DNA of 64,000 nt from Bacteroidota bacterium (GCA_026391835.1 JAPLDF010000041.1:186001-250000); one strand, 5' to 3'; shown: positions 25,244 through 35,628, counted from the stretch's first letter. Numbers and translations are program-made. Notes: generated by a model from the sequence alone, not told the origin.

Positions 25244-26317
25244 TTAAAAGTTAAGTTTAATGCCAACACTATGGGTTCCCTGGAAAGGATTGGTTGCCCG
25301 GTAGGAATAGTCAATGGCTATTCCGGATTCCTTCTCCTTGTTGAACGGAACCGAAACTGTGAAACCTGCACTTGGTCCTGTGAAAACAGTTCCACGGTCC
25401 GCAAGGCTGCCTTTAAAGATTCCGTCCTGATATGTGTATCCGGCCCGTAATTGCAGGTAGTATTTCAGTGAATACTCGAGTCCGAGAATAAACTGATCCT
25501 TTGTAAAAGAGTTTGAGTTGAAATTGCCGGCTACAGTAATCCTGTGCAAATCGCCAATAAAGAAATCATAGGATGCACCAATACGAAGCGTTGCAGGGAG
25601 CTCATATGTAGCTGACCGCTGCTCAACAGTAAACTGGTCGTTGTTATTATCGTGTCCCGGGATAATACCACGGAACGACAGACCATCCCCGCTGAAATGC
25701 ATGGGAGCACCGACATTCTTCAGAGCGATTCCGAATTTTATCTGTTCCTTTTCTCCAGTCACATATTGAATACCCGCATCAATGGCCAGGGCAGTGGCAC
25801 TTGCATCAGAAATTGACTCAGTGATCAATTTAATAGCAAGTCCGCCATAAATACTATTTGAAAACGCCTTGGCATATGCAAGGTTGATGTTCATGTAGTT
25901 CGGTTTAAAAGTACCGGCACCTTCAGGTAACGCAACCGTGGTGACCTGTATTTCACCAAATGTCATGGACATGACAGCTGCTGTAAGAACACCACCATTT
26001 TGTCCCAACTTCTGGCTAATACCAAATGCCATCACATTGACATCAGAACCTTTCAGCCAGTTTGTATAGGAAAAAATAATGTCTGTTCCTTTGGTAAAGC
26101 CAGTTCCCGCAACATTGGTAAACAATGCTTCGAGCCCGTGCCCGCAGGATGTACCAACCGATCCCCAACCCGAACTTCTGGCCCAAGGGTTGATCAACAA
26201 TTCCGCAGCACCTGCCTGACCAGAACGGTCTTTATTTCCGGCTGTTACCCTATCCATGGGAAAAATGACCATCCCAATCAAGAATATTGCAACTAAGCAG
26301 CTATATATATTTTTCAT
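25244..26317 (-). CDS. PorV/PorQ-family outer-membrane beta-barrel protein
   Basis: A 357-aa outer-membrane protein. The ATG at 26317 gives a clean signal peptide (MKNIYSCLVAIFLIGMVIF to about residue 27); the longer frame from 26407 would overlap the upstream gene. The N-terminal block AGAAELLINPWARSSGWGSVG...LEALFTNVAG is the hallmark of the PorV/PorQ/UPF0164 family. The rest consists of alternating beta strands, ending GTHSVGIKLNF. In T9SS organisms PorV shuttles cargo from the translocon to the attachment complex; specialised paralogues sit next to their substrates. This gene is last in an operon behind a giant secreted protein and a TonB receptor, which suggests a dedicated role. Confidence 0.82.
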   Translation of the reverse strand: MKNIYSCLVAIFLIGMVIFPMDRVTAGNKDRSGQAGAAELLINPWARSSGWGSVGTSCGHGLEALFTNVAGTGFTKGTDIIFSYTNWLKGSDVNVMAFGISQKLGQNGGVLTAAVMSMTFGEIQVTTVALPEGAGTFKPNYMNINLAYAKAFSNSIYGGLAIKLITESISDASATALAIDAGIQYVTGEKEQIKFGIALKNVGAPMHFSGDGLSFRGIIPGHDNNNDQFTVEQRSATYELPATLRIGASYDFFIGDLHRITVAGNFNSNSFTKDQFILGLEYSLKYYLQLRAGYTYQDGIFKGSLADRGTVFTGPSAGFTVSVPFNKEKESGIAIDYSYRATNPFQGTHSVGIKLNF

Positions 26318-26364
26318 AATCCTGGAATTTTTTGTTTTTATCATGTTATAAATCGCAAATACCA

Positions 26365-29300
26365 TTACAATGAGTTTAAGTCGACAGGGCGCAATATACC
26401 AAACCATTTGATCGTGCGCTCACCGAGTCCGTCGGCTTTCACATGTATCAGATACACCCCACCTGCGATCGGGATACCCGCAAAGTTTTTAAGATCCCAG
26501 TCCAAAGATGTCTTCGCATCGGTGTTCAAACCTGTTGTTGCCCCCCGTGGCATGACAATGAGTGACTTGTCCACGTTGAACTGGCGTATCATGGTACCAC
26601 TCATATCAAAAATGGTAACGACACATTTGTTTGGCAGGTTTACAATTTTAATTCGATTGTCAAGCTGGTTCCGCTCATAATCATCATACGCAAAATACGG
26701 ATTTGGCACAACATTGATCAGATCAAGCTGGGTAGTGGATTTAGCTACATTATTCTTTGACGTCGAAATAGAATTGGTGTTAAATGTATACATCGGATAA
26801 TTACGATTTACAGTATCAGTTGACCCGGCAGGCATCGGAGTAGAGTAATACCGCTGGTATGGTTTTGATATCCTGATTTTCGTTGTAACTGTTGTTGATA
26901 ACCATTCCTGTCCTGCAACTGCTAGCGGAATATTGACATACATTGCCGTTCCAAAAGCATATGCTTTAAATACCGTATTCCTCGGTAATTGCGTCATGAG
27001 GAAAGCACCGCCGTCATAAGCAGGGTAATCAAGTTTAAGACCTGCACCCTGGTATGAATAATGGTTCATGACATAAACATAATGCTGCCCTCCAAATACA
27101 GGGGTACCTGCTTCATTATATATCCGGGTTGAAGGATTCCACAACATGTCACGGCCGTTGTCGGCAACAAGCCATGAATTCTCGCCGAACATTATATTCA
27201 AACGTTCACCGGTTTCAAGGTTGATCGCATAGCCGGGGAACCAACCCATTCCTGTTGCGCTGATGAAGTTCGAATTATACATGGGATTATCACTCACAAC
27301 ACCTGTATCACCATCAACATTTACCGATGCCGAATACCGTGCACCAAAGAATTTGGCTCCTCCCTGTGCAAGTTTTACATCCGGGCACATTTCCACAACA
27401 GGGCACCTGGTCCAGAATTTTTTCTCCTTAGTAATCACAATGTCAACACTTGCAATGTTTGTAATGTTGGCATTTTTCTTTGATATTTGTGAAAAAGCGG
27501 GACCGACGACCGATTGGTCTTTATTATAACTACTTGCCACAAGGCAATAAGGGGCCCAGATTCCAGTTTGAATGCGCTGGAAATTCTTATTCGGGTCAAC
27601 AGGTTTACCGTTTGTCCCATTCGCCATATCCCAGTCATAATAGGAGTCTCCATTGTTCGGATCTTTCCCCTTGTATGTTCCCGACCTGATCCAGTTGGCA
27701 GGATCACCCGGAACATCGCTGTCTTCAACACCGGTAAGCCACCTTTTGGTACTGTCGCCAAAAATAGCAGGTGATGCATACAACAGGCCATTGCTGGGCG
27801 TTACAGAACTTGTAGTTGCCGATGTTTTAATGGAGTCTCCTGCGTTCGGCACCTGGTTTATGGTCAGTGCGATACCCAGGTCAAGGAAACATTGTTCATA
27901 TTGATAAATGGTTGTTGTATCGGACCGGTATGAAGCACCTGTTGCATTGTTGATCAGTGTATATTTTCCGAACTGAATTTTTTTAGTGTCCGTAAACGGG
28001 TTGCCCGTCTTGACGTAAACCATGGAATCAAATCTCACGGTATACTCGCCCTGAACAACGTTCAGCGGATCGATCACCTTCACCTGTAAAGGTCCTTTGC
28101 CAATAAGGTAAGTAGGCCTGTAGCAAATCGGATAAGCAGTATCACCCAGTTTTGTTTTCGTCGAATCAATGGGTGGCTTAGACAGGATTTCAGCAATCGA
28201 TGCTTCTGAGAAATCAAGTATCATTCCACCATTTCCCTGTCCCTGGATACGGGTAATCACAGGACCTTCGCCATAACTTGAATTTGTAATAACACCTAAC
28301 GGGAGATGTGGAATGGCTGTATAAATCTTAATGTTGCTGCGGCCTCTCAGGTATGGTTTTTTCTGACCATCAAGTGCCAGCGGATCATTTTGGACATACT
28401 TTTTAAACTGATTGTAACCATAGGCAATCGCCAGGTAGTAATATTGTTTATGGTTGATCAGGCGGTCATCACCTGTTGCAAACATATCCTTCGTGAAAAC
28501 AAATGAGTGCCTTACCCCTTTGTCTTCTCCCGGTGTCATAACCTGCCCGGTGTTGCCACCCAATGCCTGGTCATATGACCAGTTCACAAGTTTTGTTACC
28601 CCGTTCTGTACATCACATTCTGCAACCAGCCTTGATTTGCTTGCATCATCAATATCGGCTGACGACACTGTTGCATCTTTCAACTGGTAAATCTGGTATC
28701 CTTCAAAACGATAGAGTGAATCAGGGTTACGGATGGTTGGATCGACTTCCTGGTATTTTTCATTATAGTTGTTTCCCAGATCATTCCATTTACGGTTCGA
28801 CAGGTAAACGATCAGTGAGTTTGGCAATTCTTCGATGGTGACATCAGGTGCATTTGGTCCGTTTAATACGGCAAAGCAATTATCGAAAAGGCTTTGTGCT
28901 TTATCATCAACCTGTTGCAACAATCTTACTGACTCCTCAGCCGTACCTGAAATGGAACGGGCCCAGGGAATACCTACAGTGATATAGTTACATGCGCCTG
29001 GCTCCAGTTTAAATGGTCCGGCTGATTGCATGAAACGACGGTCTGACGGGTTGTTCCCTGCAGTAACCTCCGTCCACTCCTTCGGGCCGAAGGGATCTTG
29101 ACCCTGGGTACCCCAGTTGCAGATATCGGTCAGGTTTGGAAACATGAAATCGCAATCAGGACCAACACTTCCGGGGGATCCAACGTGCGCGTTTCCTCCG
29201 TAAATCATTTTGGCATTGTCTTTCCATATACCACGTAAGAACAGGTAGTATTCAGGGGCATAATCAGGGTCCTGCATATATTCGGGAACGCCGGAGAGGT

Positions 29301-30729
29301 TGTTGTTGTGATAAACGAACCGCCTCATGCCATATCGTTCATTATCCACAATTCCATCACCAAAGTTAACACCGTTGATAGCTTCAGCCCTTACAAGAAA
29401 AATAGCCGAATCAGTGCCACTCGGGCCATAGCCCATTTTTATTTTTGTTTTATCAAAATTGACAATTTCGCAAGGATGAGGATCAGCAGCGGTCGGATAT
29501 GTGCTAAAGGAGGGTCCTTTCAAAGAATTACCTTTAAAAGAAGGATTGTCATAACCATCAGGATCCATGTAAGGTCCCTGGAAAAAGTCAACGCCGATTG
29601 CAGGCGGATGGGCGCCGTAGGCAAAACTCTGACCTGTGCCATCGATAGGTGTACCATTGTAGCAATAACCAAGTCCGCGGCCTACATCGCAACCTACATA
29701 ATCATCGTTGGAATATCCAAGGTCCGGGTCAACCCATTGGCTGAAATAAGTTCCGGTTAAGGTATAAGTGGAACGGTTAATAAGTTCATAGGAGTAAAAG
29801 GTCATGTTGTTTATTTCGTCATTGGTAGCAAAGGCGAAATACTGTGCCCTGATTTCCATCCCGATGGGCTCACCCGTAGTTTCAGAATGGTAACTCCCTT
29901 TATCGTTGTATACGCTCCACAATGTCTGGTCACCTTTCAGCACCTGGTCAACCAGGATCCCTGCTGTGTCAATCTCAACGCCATTGGCGTTTTTTCCACC
30001 GTTTTTAATTTTAGCACGGGCAAGACGTGAACCTGGTTTCAGGTTTATGGGGCAAAGGGCATTTGCTAAATCGTAATAGGGATAATCACCACTTTTAGGA
30101 TCGTAATTACCATCTCCGTTCACATCCATAAATGGTGCAAGATAATAGGCCTGGCCTTTTGATTTGTTACCATGTGCCGGCCATTCCAAAATCGATTTTG
30201 GTATCACATAATTTGGATAATCTGCCTGGTTGTCCCACCATGCGAGAAATTCCTGTACTTCAACCCGGGTTATCGGGAAAAGTTTATCATATTCTGCACA
30301 GGTTTCCGTGCTGATAGCGGCTGTTCCGTCAACAGTCAGCGGGCCGGGCCAGAAATCGTTCTTTGTGTGGGAAGTAGCGGTTGTCGGTCCCTGGCCGTAT
30401 CGATAAGCAGCCAATTTCAGGTTGTTATTGACGTCGATCCCACCGATCCACAGGGAGAAAGAAAACATTGAGGTCTTCTTGGAACCTTTCGGGATTTCAT
30501 ATTCGGCGTTTTCGAGAAACCAACCATTGCCGTAAGAATAGCAAAGAGTTCTTACGTTATTGATATCAAGATATTTATAACTCGAACCAGAAGCACAGCC
30601 GGCTGCTGTTGATTTAATTGTGTTGGTGCTCTTTGTGCCACCCGTCTTGTGAAACTCCTCTGCACGCAGCATATTTGGGACCACCATACAGCAGAGTGCG
30701 ATCACTAAAAAGCGAAGGATATTTTTCAT
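26365..30729 (-). CDS. Giant secreted protein with C-terminal T9SS-like/FlgD-like domain
   Basis: A 1454-aa exported protein; the ATG at 30729 gives a signal peptide ending MLRAEE. I recognise no catalytic domain. Visible features are a Ser/Thr-rich start, calcium-loop-like stretches such as DVNGDGNYDPKSGDYPYYD, a run of beta-rich segments, and a C-terminal module starting INVVPNPYFAYDDYERN with VTIFDMSGTMIRQFNV and PIAGGVYLIHVKA, which is T9SS type A/FlgD-like but ends in the unusual tail ILRPVDLNSL. The gene lies between a TonB receptor (56 bp upstream) and a PorV/PorQ gene (47 bp downstream). Its size, secretion signal and neighbours suggest a surface protein delivered by T9SS. Confidence 0.75.
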   Translation of the reverse strand: MKNILRFLVIALCCMVVPNMLRAEEFHKTGGTKSTNTIKSTAAGCASGSSYKYLDINNVRTLCYSYGNGWFLENAEYEIPKGSKKTSMFSFSLWIGGIDVNNNLKLAAYRYGQGPTTATSHTKNDFWPGPLTVDGTAAISTETCAEYDKLFPITRVEVQEFLAWWDNQADYPNYVIPKSILEWPAHGNKSKGQAYYLAPFMDVNGDGNYDPKSGDYPYYDLANALCPINLKPGSRLARAKIKNGGKNANGVEIDTAGILVDQVLKGDQTLWSVYNDKGSYHSETTGEPIGMEIRAQYFAFATNDEINNMTFYSYELINRSTYTLTGTYFSQWVDPDLGYSNDDYVGCDVGRGLGYCYNGTPIDGTGQSFAYGAHPPAIGVDFFQGPYMDPDGYDNPSFKGNSLKGPSFSTYPTAADPHPCEIVNFDKTKIKMGYGPSGTDSAIFLVRAEAINGVNFGDGIVDNERYGMRRFVYHNNNLSGVPEYMQDPDYAPEYYLFLRGIWKDNAKMIYGGNAHVGSPGSVGPDCDFMFPNLTDICNWGTQGQDPFGPKEWTEVTAGNNPSDRRFMQSAGPFKLEPGACNYITVGIPWARSISGTAEESVRLLQQVDDKAQSLFDNCFAVLNGPNAPDVTIEELPNSLIVYLSNRKWNDLGNNYNEKYQEVDPTIRNPDSLYRFEGYQIYQLKDATVSSADIDDASKSRLVAECDVQNGVTKLVNWSYDQALGGNTGQVMTPGEDKGVRHSFVFTKDMFATGDDRLINHKQYYYLAIAYGYNQFKKYVQNDPLALDGQKKPYLRGRSNIKIYTAIPHLPLGVITNSSYGEGPVITRIQGQGNGGMILDFSEASIAEILSKPPIDSTKTKLGDTAYPICYRPTYLIGKGPLQVKVIDPLNVVQGEYTVRFDSMVYVKTGNPFTDTKKIQFGKYTLINNATGASYRSDTTTIYQYEQCFLDLGIALTINQVPNAGDSIKTSATTSSVTPSNGLLYASPAIFGDSTKRWLTGVEDSDVPGDPANWIRSGTYKGKDPNNGDSYYDWDMANGTNGKPVDPNKNFQRIQTGIWAPYCLVASSYNKDQSVVGPAFSQISKKNANITNIASVDIVITKEKKFWTRCPVVEMCPDVKLAQGGAKFFGARYSASVNVDGDTGVVSDNPMYNSNFISATGMGWFPGYAINLETGERLNIMFGENSWLVADNGRDMLWNPSTRIYNEAGTPVFGGQHYVYVMNHYSYQGAGLKLDYPAYDGGAFLMTQLPRNTVFKAYAFGTAMYVNIPLAVAGQEWLSTTVTTKIRISKPYQRYYSTPMPAGSTDTVNRNYPMYTFNTNSISTSKNNVAKSTTQLDLINVVPNPYFAYDDYERNQLDNRIKIVNLPNKCVVTIFDMSGTMIRQFNVDKSLIVMPRGATTGLNTDAKTSLDWDLKNFAGIPIAGGVYLIHVKADGLGERTIKWFGILRPVDLNSL

Positions 30730-30785
30730 AGTTGCATTATTTATAAACATACCGTAATTTTTTCTCATTAAAATTGTCAAATACC

Positions 30786-33700
30786 TTAGAAATTGAACAT
30801 AAGACCTAATCTGATGGTCCTCGGAGAACTATAGCGATACGGGTTATTCATCTGGATCGAATACAGGTCACGATATGCCTGGGGATCAACCTGCTGGCTG
30901 ATGGCATTTTGCCATTCGGGAGCAGTAAGATAACCGTCATCGGCTGCGTCGCCGGTTCCAGGGTAAACAGCAGTTACATTCTGGGTATTTAACAAGTTTG
31001 CGAATTCAATATAAACATTGATGGTACCTTCTTTCTTCTTGTTGAGCGCAAAGTTGAAGTCCTTGTCGAAACGGGCGCTGATAAGAAACTGCCATGGCAA
31101 CCGGGCACCGTTGATACTTCCCTTGATGGGGCCCATGGCTCCGAAGGCAAGGATCTTGCTTGTCTGGGTGTAGGGTGTTCCCGATCCCCCTGTGAGGGTA
31201 ACGTTGGCGCCCAGGTTTGACAGAATCTGTACAGGCGCCTTCCCGCTCTTTTTACGGTTGACAACAGGTCCGTTATAGTCCTTGCCACCGCCCCAGCGAT
31301 AGTCGAAACTGATGTTGAACTGGTGACGACGGTCAAAGTTCAATGGATTCAGTGTACGCAGGTTGGGTTGGTCGGAACGGATAATCGTACTTGCTGCATC
31401 CGGGTCGGAACCGGTACCGTCCGCAAACTGGAGGGTGTAGTTGAAGCGCAAACGGGCATTGCCTGACCGGCGTAAATCGTATGTGAGGGTCAACCCTTTT
31501 ACTGTTCCAAAGTCAATGTTGGTGTAGGAATAATAGGTTTTGGGATAAGCACCGCTTAACCGGTATTGCTGGATCTGGTCACGCATTTCACGATAAAAGA
31601 CCGCCAGTTTCAATGAAGACGAATTGTTTATTTTCTGCTGGAAGCCCAACTCATAGTCGATGGTTTTCTCAGGCTTCAGGGCAGGGTTGTTAATCGTTCC
31701 TGTTGAACCGGTGATCCCGATGTAATAATAACTTACAGGCTGAATCTGTACTTCATTGGAAGAAGGACGCTGTGTTAAAATGTCATAATGTGCATAGAAC
31801 AACGCATCATCACTAATTGGGAAAGAGAAGGAGATACGTGGCATCCAGTTGGTCTGGGGATCATAATCCTTGAAGGCAATGGCCCGGGTAGGCGCACCAA
31901 CGGTGTCAACACCAGGATAAAGGAGATAAGGCTGCACACCGCTTCCGGCATCGAGTGCACGGACAGGATCCGTTATCGGGCTGCCATCTTTATTGTACCA
32001 GTTGTTGTCTGACCGGTATCCCGTAATTTTTGTCGGCTCCCGTGCATCATCAACATATACAATATAATCTCTTCCCATGCTTGAAGGGTGGGATACACTT
32101 GTTCCGTTTAGATCCGTCACTTCTCCAACAGTTTTAGCGGGATAAAACAGGTAAGGATCTTTCAGGACGGGTTGATTGGCATCAAAACGGTCGACACGAA
32201 TCCCCACGTTGAAGATCAAATCTTTAAAAGCAAATTTATCCTGGATGTACCCTGCAATATAAATTGGCTGGTAAGGCCCGATCGCCCTTGTATAATTTCC
32301 GCTGGCATCCTGCTGGGTAAAGAAATCATCAAAACTTGTGCTTCCTGATATTTTTTTACCCGTGTAATCGTATCCGTAATACCCTACACTCGGTGATCCG
32401 TTGTTCAGGACTTCTTCGGCGCTGAACATGTCCATGGAGAGGAGTTGTCCGCTGGTCGAAAGCGTATGAAGCTGTAAGTTCTTGTCGTAATAGTTGATGG
32501 AGTTTTTTGCAAAATCATAGGAATACATATCAATCCAATCGCTGCCATCAATGGGTAAACCGAGTTTTTTACGCAGGTTGATGTCAAAATTCCGCTGTAG
32601 TACGGGAACATAGTTACGGAAGTAATTGATGGTATCCATATAAACGCCATTCCGGTAAACTGGCTGGGGATTTGCAAGATTCAATTCGTTGAGCTGGGTA
32701 TTTGTCAATCCGCGCATAACATCCCAGAGAGAAGATCCGATATTGGTATAACCTGAATTTTTACGCTGCTGGTATTGCAATCCAACCTGGATTTCATGAT
32801 TACCGAAGTCAGCGGCAAAGGAAGCATTTACGGCAACCTGGTCGTTGACCTGTTCGGAATAACCGTTGGGCCTGTTCCCAATGCTTGCGATGTTGCCATT
32901 CATCCCGCTGTAAGGGGGGGTTGGTTCCATCCCGTTGATCAGGCCTTTGCCGGAAATGATCTCGTTGATATTCTCATAATGTCCGACAGCGTCATCAAAC
33001 AAGCCGTAATACTGCTGTGTCCAGCTGGAGGATTCGGGATTCAGATCGGAACCCTTATAGATAACGATGGTGTCGCGGGTACCATTCTGCAAATGTCCCC
33101 AAAGCCTGAGAACTGAGTCGTATGCAAGAGCCGGGGTATAGGCACGAACTGTATGAGTGGCAAAACTGCCCACATATCCATATTCAAAATAGTTATCTTT
33201 GTGATCAGCGTCTTCGGTTTTGTAGAAACTGCGGGTAAAGTCGGCACCAATTGAGTAATAGATGTTCTTAACAAAACTCTTGCTGTCGGTGGCAGCAGGG
33301 AACCGCTGCGTAAACCGGCCATTCACACGCCATGTATAATTGTTGGAGTGGGAATTATTCTGCCAGTTCATCATGGAATTGGCAAAACTGAAATTACGGC
33401 TGTCGTGCCAGGTAAAGGTACCGCCAAAAGAAAGGTTGATGGTCGGTGCTACCCTGAAATCAAGTTTTCCGGAAACGTTGATGTCGGTTCCGGCGGAGTT
33501 GAGCGTCGATTTTGTGGTCTGCATCTGGTCATAGGTCAGGAACTCCGAGTTGTACATAACGGCATTGTTCCCTCCGTATAGCCGCAACGGACTGGCAGTC
33601 AGGCTGTTCTTTACATCGTCCTTGACCCTGTATAATGGGAATGCAGCAGGACTTCCGTCTTTCTGGTAAATAAGGTCGCCGGCAATAAAGAAACCCATAA

Positions 33701-34523
33701 TGGGTGTTTTATATCCACGGACGGTATCTTTTTTTGACACCAGCGGGCCGGTAAAGTTCACACCCAACCGGTTATATCCGAAAGCATCCAGCAATTGCGA
33801 TGTCTGAAGATCGATTCCACCTGAAAAATCTTTGGAAGGGCCTTTGGTAGTGACATTGATAATACCACCGGTTGCATCGCCGTAGGCGGCAGGAGTACCG
33901 CCAAGGATTACCTCTACCTGCTCAATAGCGCTCTGTGGCAGGGAATTGCTCCCGGTAACGCGCATCCCGTCAATAAAGTATACTGTCCCCGCCGTACGCG
34001 CTCCACGCATACTGGTGATATTGCCGTTTGCATCAGTCGAAACACCACCAACGGTGGTTGCGACGGCAGAAGCGGATTTATTGGCCATTTTCGAAATTTC
34101 TTCAGAAGTAACTGTTCCTCCGGAAGTGGTCTGGTCTTTGGAGATCAGAGGCACCTTATAATCCACAACCTCAATTTCATTAAGGGTGGTTGTGGAAGCT
34201 TCCAGCTCGAGGTTCTGGAAGGTAATCTTGTCGGGAGAAACATAAATACCCCTGTACATAAAGGGCTTGTATCCAACAAAACTGGCCTTGAGGTCAACTT
34301 TTCCCGGAGGGATTGGCTTGATGGTGAAGTTACCGTCAAAATCGGAAGTAGACCCTCCAACCTGCACGCCCCCGACCTCAATAACAACATTGGCAAAGGA
34401 GATCGGTTCTTTGGTAGCTTTGTCAATGATCTTTCCCTTTAGTGTTCCCGACCCGGTTTGTGAAAATACCAACACGCTTGTTGCCAGTACAAAACCAATA
34501 GTAAATAGTAAATTTCTTAACAT
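30786..34523 (-). CDS. TonB-dependent outer-membrane receptor with N-terminal carboxypeptidase-regulatory domain
   Basis: A 1245-aa receptor. From the ATG at 34523: signal peptide (1-22), carboxypeptidase-regulatory beta-sandwich (about 25-108: LKGKIIDKATKEPISFANVVIE..DFDGNFTIKPIPPG), plug domain (about 125-230: MRGARTAGTVYFIDGMRV, AIEQVEVILGGTPAAYGDATGGIINVTTKG) and a long beta-barrel ending RTIRLGLMFNF. It is first in a three-gene operon. No SusD follows, so this is not a standard SusCD glycan importer. Large barrels of this kind import bulky ligands; the substrate is unknown. An alternative start at 34532 would add three residues. Confidence 0.9.
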   Translation of the reverse strand: MLRNLLFTIGFVLATSVLVFSQTGSGTLKGKIIDKATKEPISFANVVIEVGGVQVGGSTSDFDGNFTIKPIPPGKVDLKASFVGYKPFMYRGIYVSPDKITFQNLELEASTTTLNEIEVVDYKVPLISKDQTTSGGTVTSEEISKMANKSASAVATTVGGVSTDANGNITSMRGARTAGTVYFIDGMRVTGSNSLPQSAIEQVEVILGGTPAAYGDATGGIINVTTKGPSKDFSGGIDLQTSQLLDAFGYNRLGVNFTGPLVSKKDTVRGYKTPIMGFFIAGDLIYQKDGSPAAFPLYRVKDDVKNSLTASPLRLYGGNNAVMYNSEFLTYDQMQTTKSTLNSAGTDINVSGKLDFRVAPTINLSFGGTFTWHDSRNFSFANSMMNWQNNSHSNNYTWRVNGRFTQRFPAATDSKSFVKNIYYSIGADFTRSFYKTEDADHKDNYFEYGYVGSFATHTVRAYTPALAYDSVLRLWGHLQNGTRDTIVIYKGSDLNPESSSWTQQYYGLFDDAVGHYENINEIISGKGLINGMEPTPPYSGMNGNIASIGNRPNGYSEQVNDQVAVNASFAADFGNHEIQVGLQYQQRKNSGYTNIGSSLWDVMRGLTNTQLNELNLANPQPVYRNGVYMDTINYFRNYVPVLQRNFDINLRKKLGLPIDGSDWIDMYSYDFAKNSINYYDKNLQLHTLSTSGQLLSMDMFSAEEVLNNGSPSVGYYGYDYTGKKISGSTSFDDFFTQQDASGNYTRAIGPYQPIYIAGYIQDKFAFKDLIFNVGIRVDRFDANQPVLKDPYLFYPAKTVGEVTDLNGTSVSHPSSMGRDYIVYVDDAREPTKITGYRSDNNWYNKDGSPITDPVRALDAGSGVQPYLLYPGVDTVGAPTRAIAFKDYDPQTNWMPRISFSFPISDDALFYAHYDILTQRPSSNEVQIQPVSYYYIGITGSTGTINNPALKPEKTIDYELGFQQKINNSSSLKLAVFYREMRDQIQQYRLSGAYPKTYYSYTNIDFGTVKGLTLTYDLRRSGNARLRFNYTLQFADGTGSDPDAASTIIRSDQPNLRTLNPLNFDRRHQFNISFDYRWGGGKDYNGPVVNRKKSGKAPVQILSNLGANVTLTGGSGTPYTQTSKILAFGAMGPIKGSINGARLPWQFLISARFDKDFNFALNKKKEGTINVYIEFANLLNTQNVTAVYPGTGDAADDGYLTAPEWQNAISQQVDPQAYRDLYSIQMNNPYRYSSPRTIRLGLMFNF

Positions 34524-34620
34524 ACCATACAATTTTATGTTAGATTATAAATGCGCTTGTAAAAGGCCGTAAATGTAATAATTATTTAAAATCAAACAGA
34601 AAATTATTTGATTCCTAAAT

Positions 34621-34628
34621 CAAATATA
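34621..34628 (-). promoter_or_regulatory. Candidate -7 box of the TonB-receptor operon
   Basis: TATATTTG on the minus strand lies 97 bp upstream of the start at 34523. A TTG sits about 25 bp further upstream, a little too far for a good -33 box. The leader between is AT-rich and otherwise featureless. Confidence 0.4.
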
Positions 34629-34716
34629 TAACCATTCTAAATTAGTCTGAAGTCAATTATGCAAACTGTTTCAAATGATCGGTAAACGGGTAAGAAGAGG
34701 GGCTAAAACCACCCGG

Positions 34717-34971
34717 TCAATGGATGTTGGGTGTGACTTTTTTCGACTCTTTTTTCATTTTTTTCATGCTTGCCCTGGTCGATTTAGACTGCCTGATGTT
34801 ATGTCGCCTGACAGCCTTTTCGTAATCTGCTCTTGCCTGCTTTTGCTTCCTGGCACGCTCCCGCTCGATCTTTTTCTGATTTACCCGCGACTCTTGCGGT
34901 ACAAAGGATACCAGCATAGGTAACATGGCAGACATCAAGATCAATAATAAAAACCTTTTTCCGGTAACCAT
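34717..34971 (-). CDS. Small secreted basic protein of unknown function
   Basis: An 84-aa product with a signal peptide (1-24, MSAMLPMLVSFVPQ) followed by a strongly basic helical segment rich in Lys/Arg (QKKIERERARKQKQARADYE and MKKMKKESKKV). I recognise no family. Short secreted proteins of this composition are frequent in Bacteroidetes. It stands alone between the TonB operon promoter and a divergent lipoprotein gene. Moderate support: signal peptide and composition only. Confidence 0.5.
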   Translation of the reverse strand: MVTGKRFLLLILMSAMLPMLVSFVPQESRVNQKKIERERARKQKQARADYEKAVRRHNIRQSKSTRASMKKMKKESKKVTPNIH

Positions 34972-35174
34972 AACCGACTTTTTTATCAGATTGTAAAATC
35001 CTCACCCTAACGTACCCTGGCAAAAATTCTGATTTACCTTATTTTTGACCAAAAACAGGCTACGGGAAAGGGTGAATTGATAAAATGCTTATTAAAACGA
35101 ATCTGATTATTTTTATCCCTGACGATATTATAATATTGTATGAAAGCAAACGTTAAAATTACGAAATTTGTATC

Positions 35175-35621
35175 ATGATAAATTTATTCCTGAAAAAAAC
35201 TGTTATGGTACGGCTGTTCATGACCGTCATGATCCTGGTTGCATGCTCCTGTAAAAAAGAGGAGCAGGCGCCTCAAATCCCTTACGTTTATGTTAATTTC
35301 AGCCTGAACCCCGATGGGACCCAGTACATTAATCTGAATGTCGTGAACGGTTGGGAGACAGTAAGCGGAGGATACAATGGAATCCTGATTTTCCGCAAAT
35401 CATTAAACGAATTTGCTGCATTCGAACGAGCCTGCCCGTATGATCCGACCAAAACAGGTGCCCAGGTGAGGGTTGAAACATCAGGAATAACATGTTATTG
35501 CCCGGTATGCGGTTCAAAATTCATTTTAGTTGACGGAACACCCTATGCAGGTCCTTCGCATTATCCGCTCAAGCAATATACGACTTTTTATGACGGGGTG
35601 ACACTCTATATTTCGAATTAG
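35175..35621 (+). CDS. Rieske-like lipoprotein with altered cluster-ligand residues
   Basis: A 148-aa lipoprotein (lipobox LVAC, acylated Cys24). Its C-terminal 70 residues follow the Rieske fold pattern: a first ligand loop ACPYD (Cys87-Pro-Tyr89), a second loop CYCPVCGSKF (Cys107, Cys109, Cys112), then PLKQY. In true Rieske [2Fe-2S] proteins the loops read C-x-H and C-x-x-H; here both His positions are replaced (Tyr89, Cys112). The protein may bind a different metal centre or none. It is monocistronic and convergent with ahcY. Confidence 0.7.
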   Translation: MINLFLKKTVMVRLFMTVMILVACSCKKEEQAPQIPYVYVNFSLNPDGTQYINLNVVNGWETVSGGYNGILIFRKSLNEFAAFERACPYDPTKTGAQVRVETSGITCYCPVCGSKFILVDGTPYAGPSHYPLKQYTTFYDGVTLYISN

Positions 35622-35628
35622 GTTAACG

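Noticed and set aside
25244-34523. SusCD-type polysaccharide utilisation locus
   Set aside because: The TonB receptor is not followed by a SusD-like lipoprotein, and there are no glycoside hydrolases or hybrid regulators nearby.
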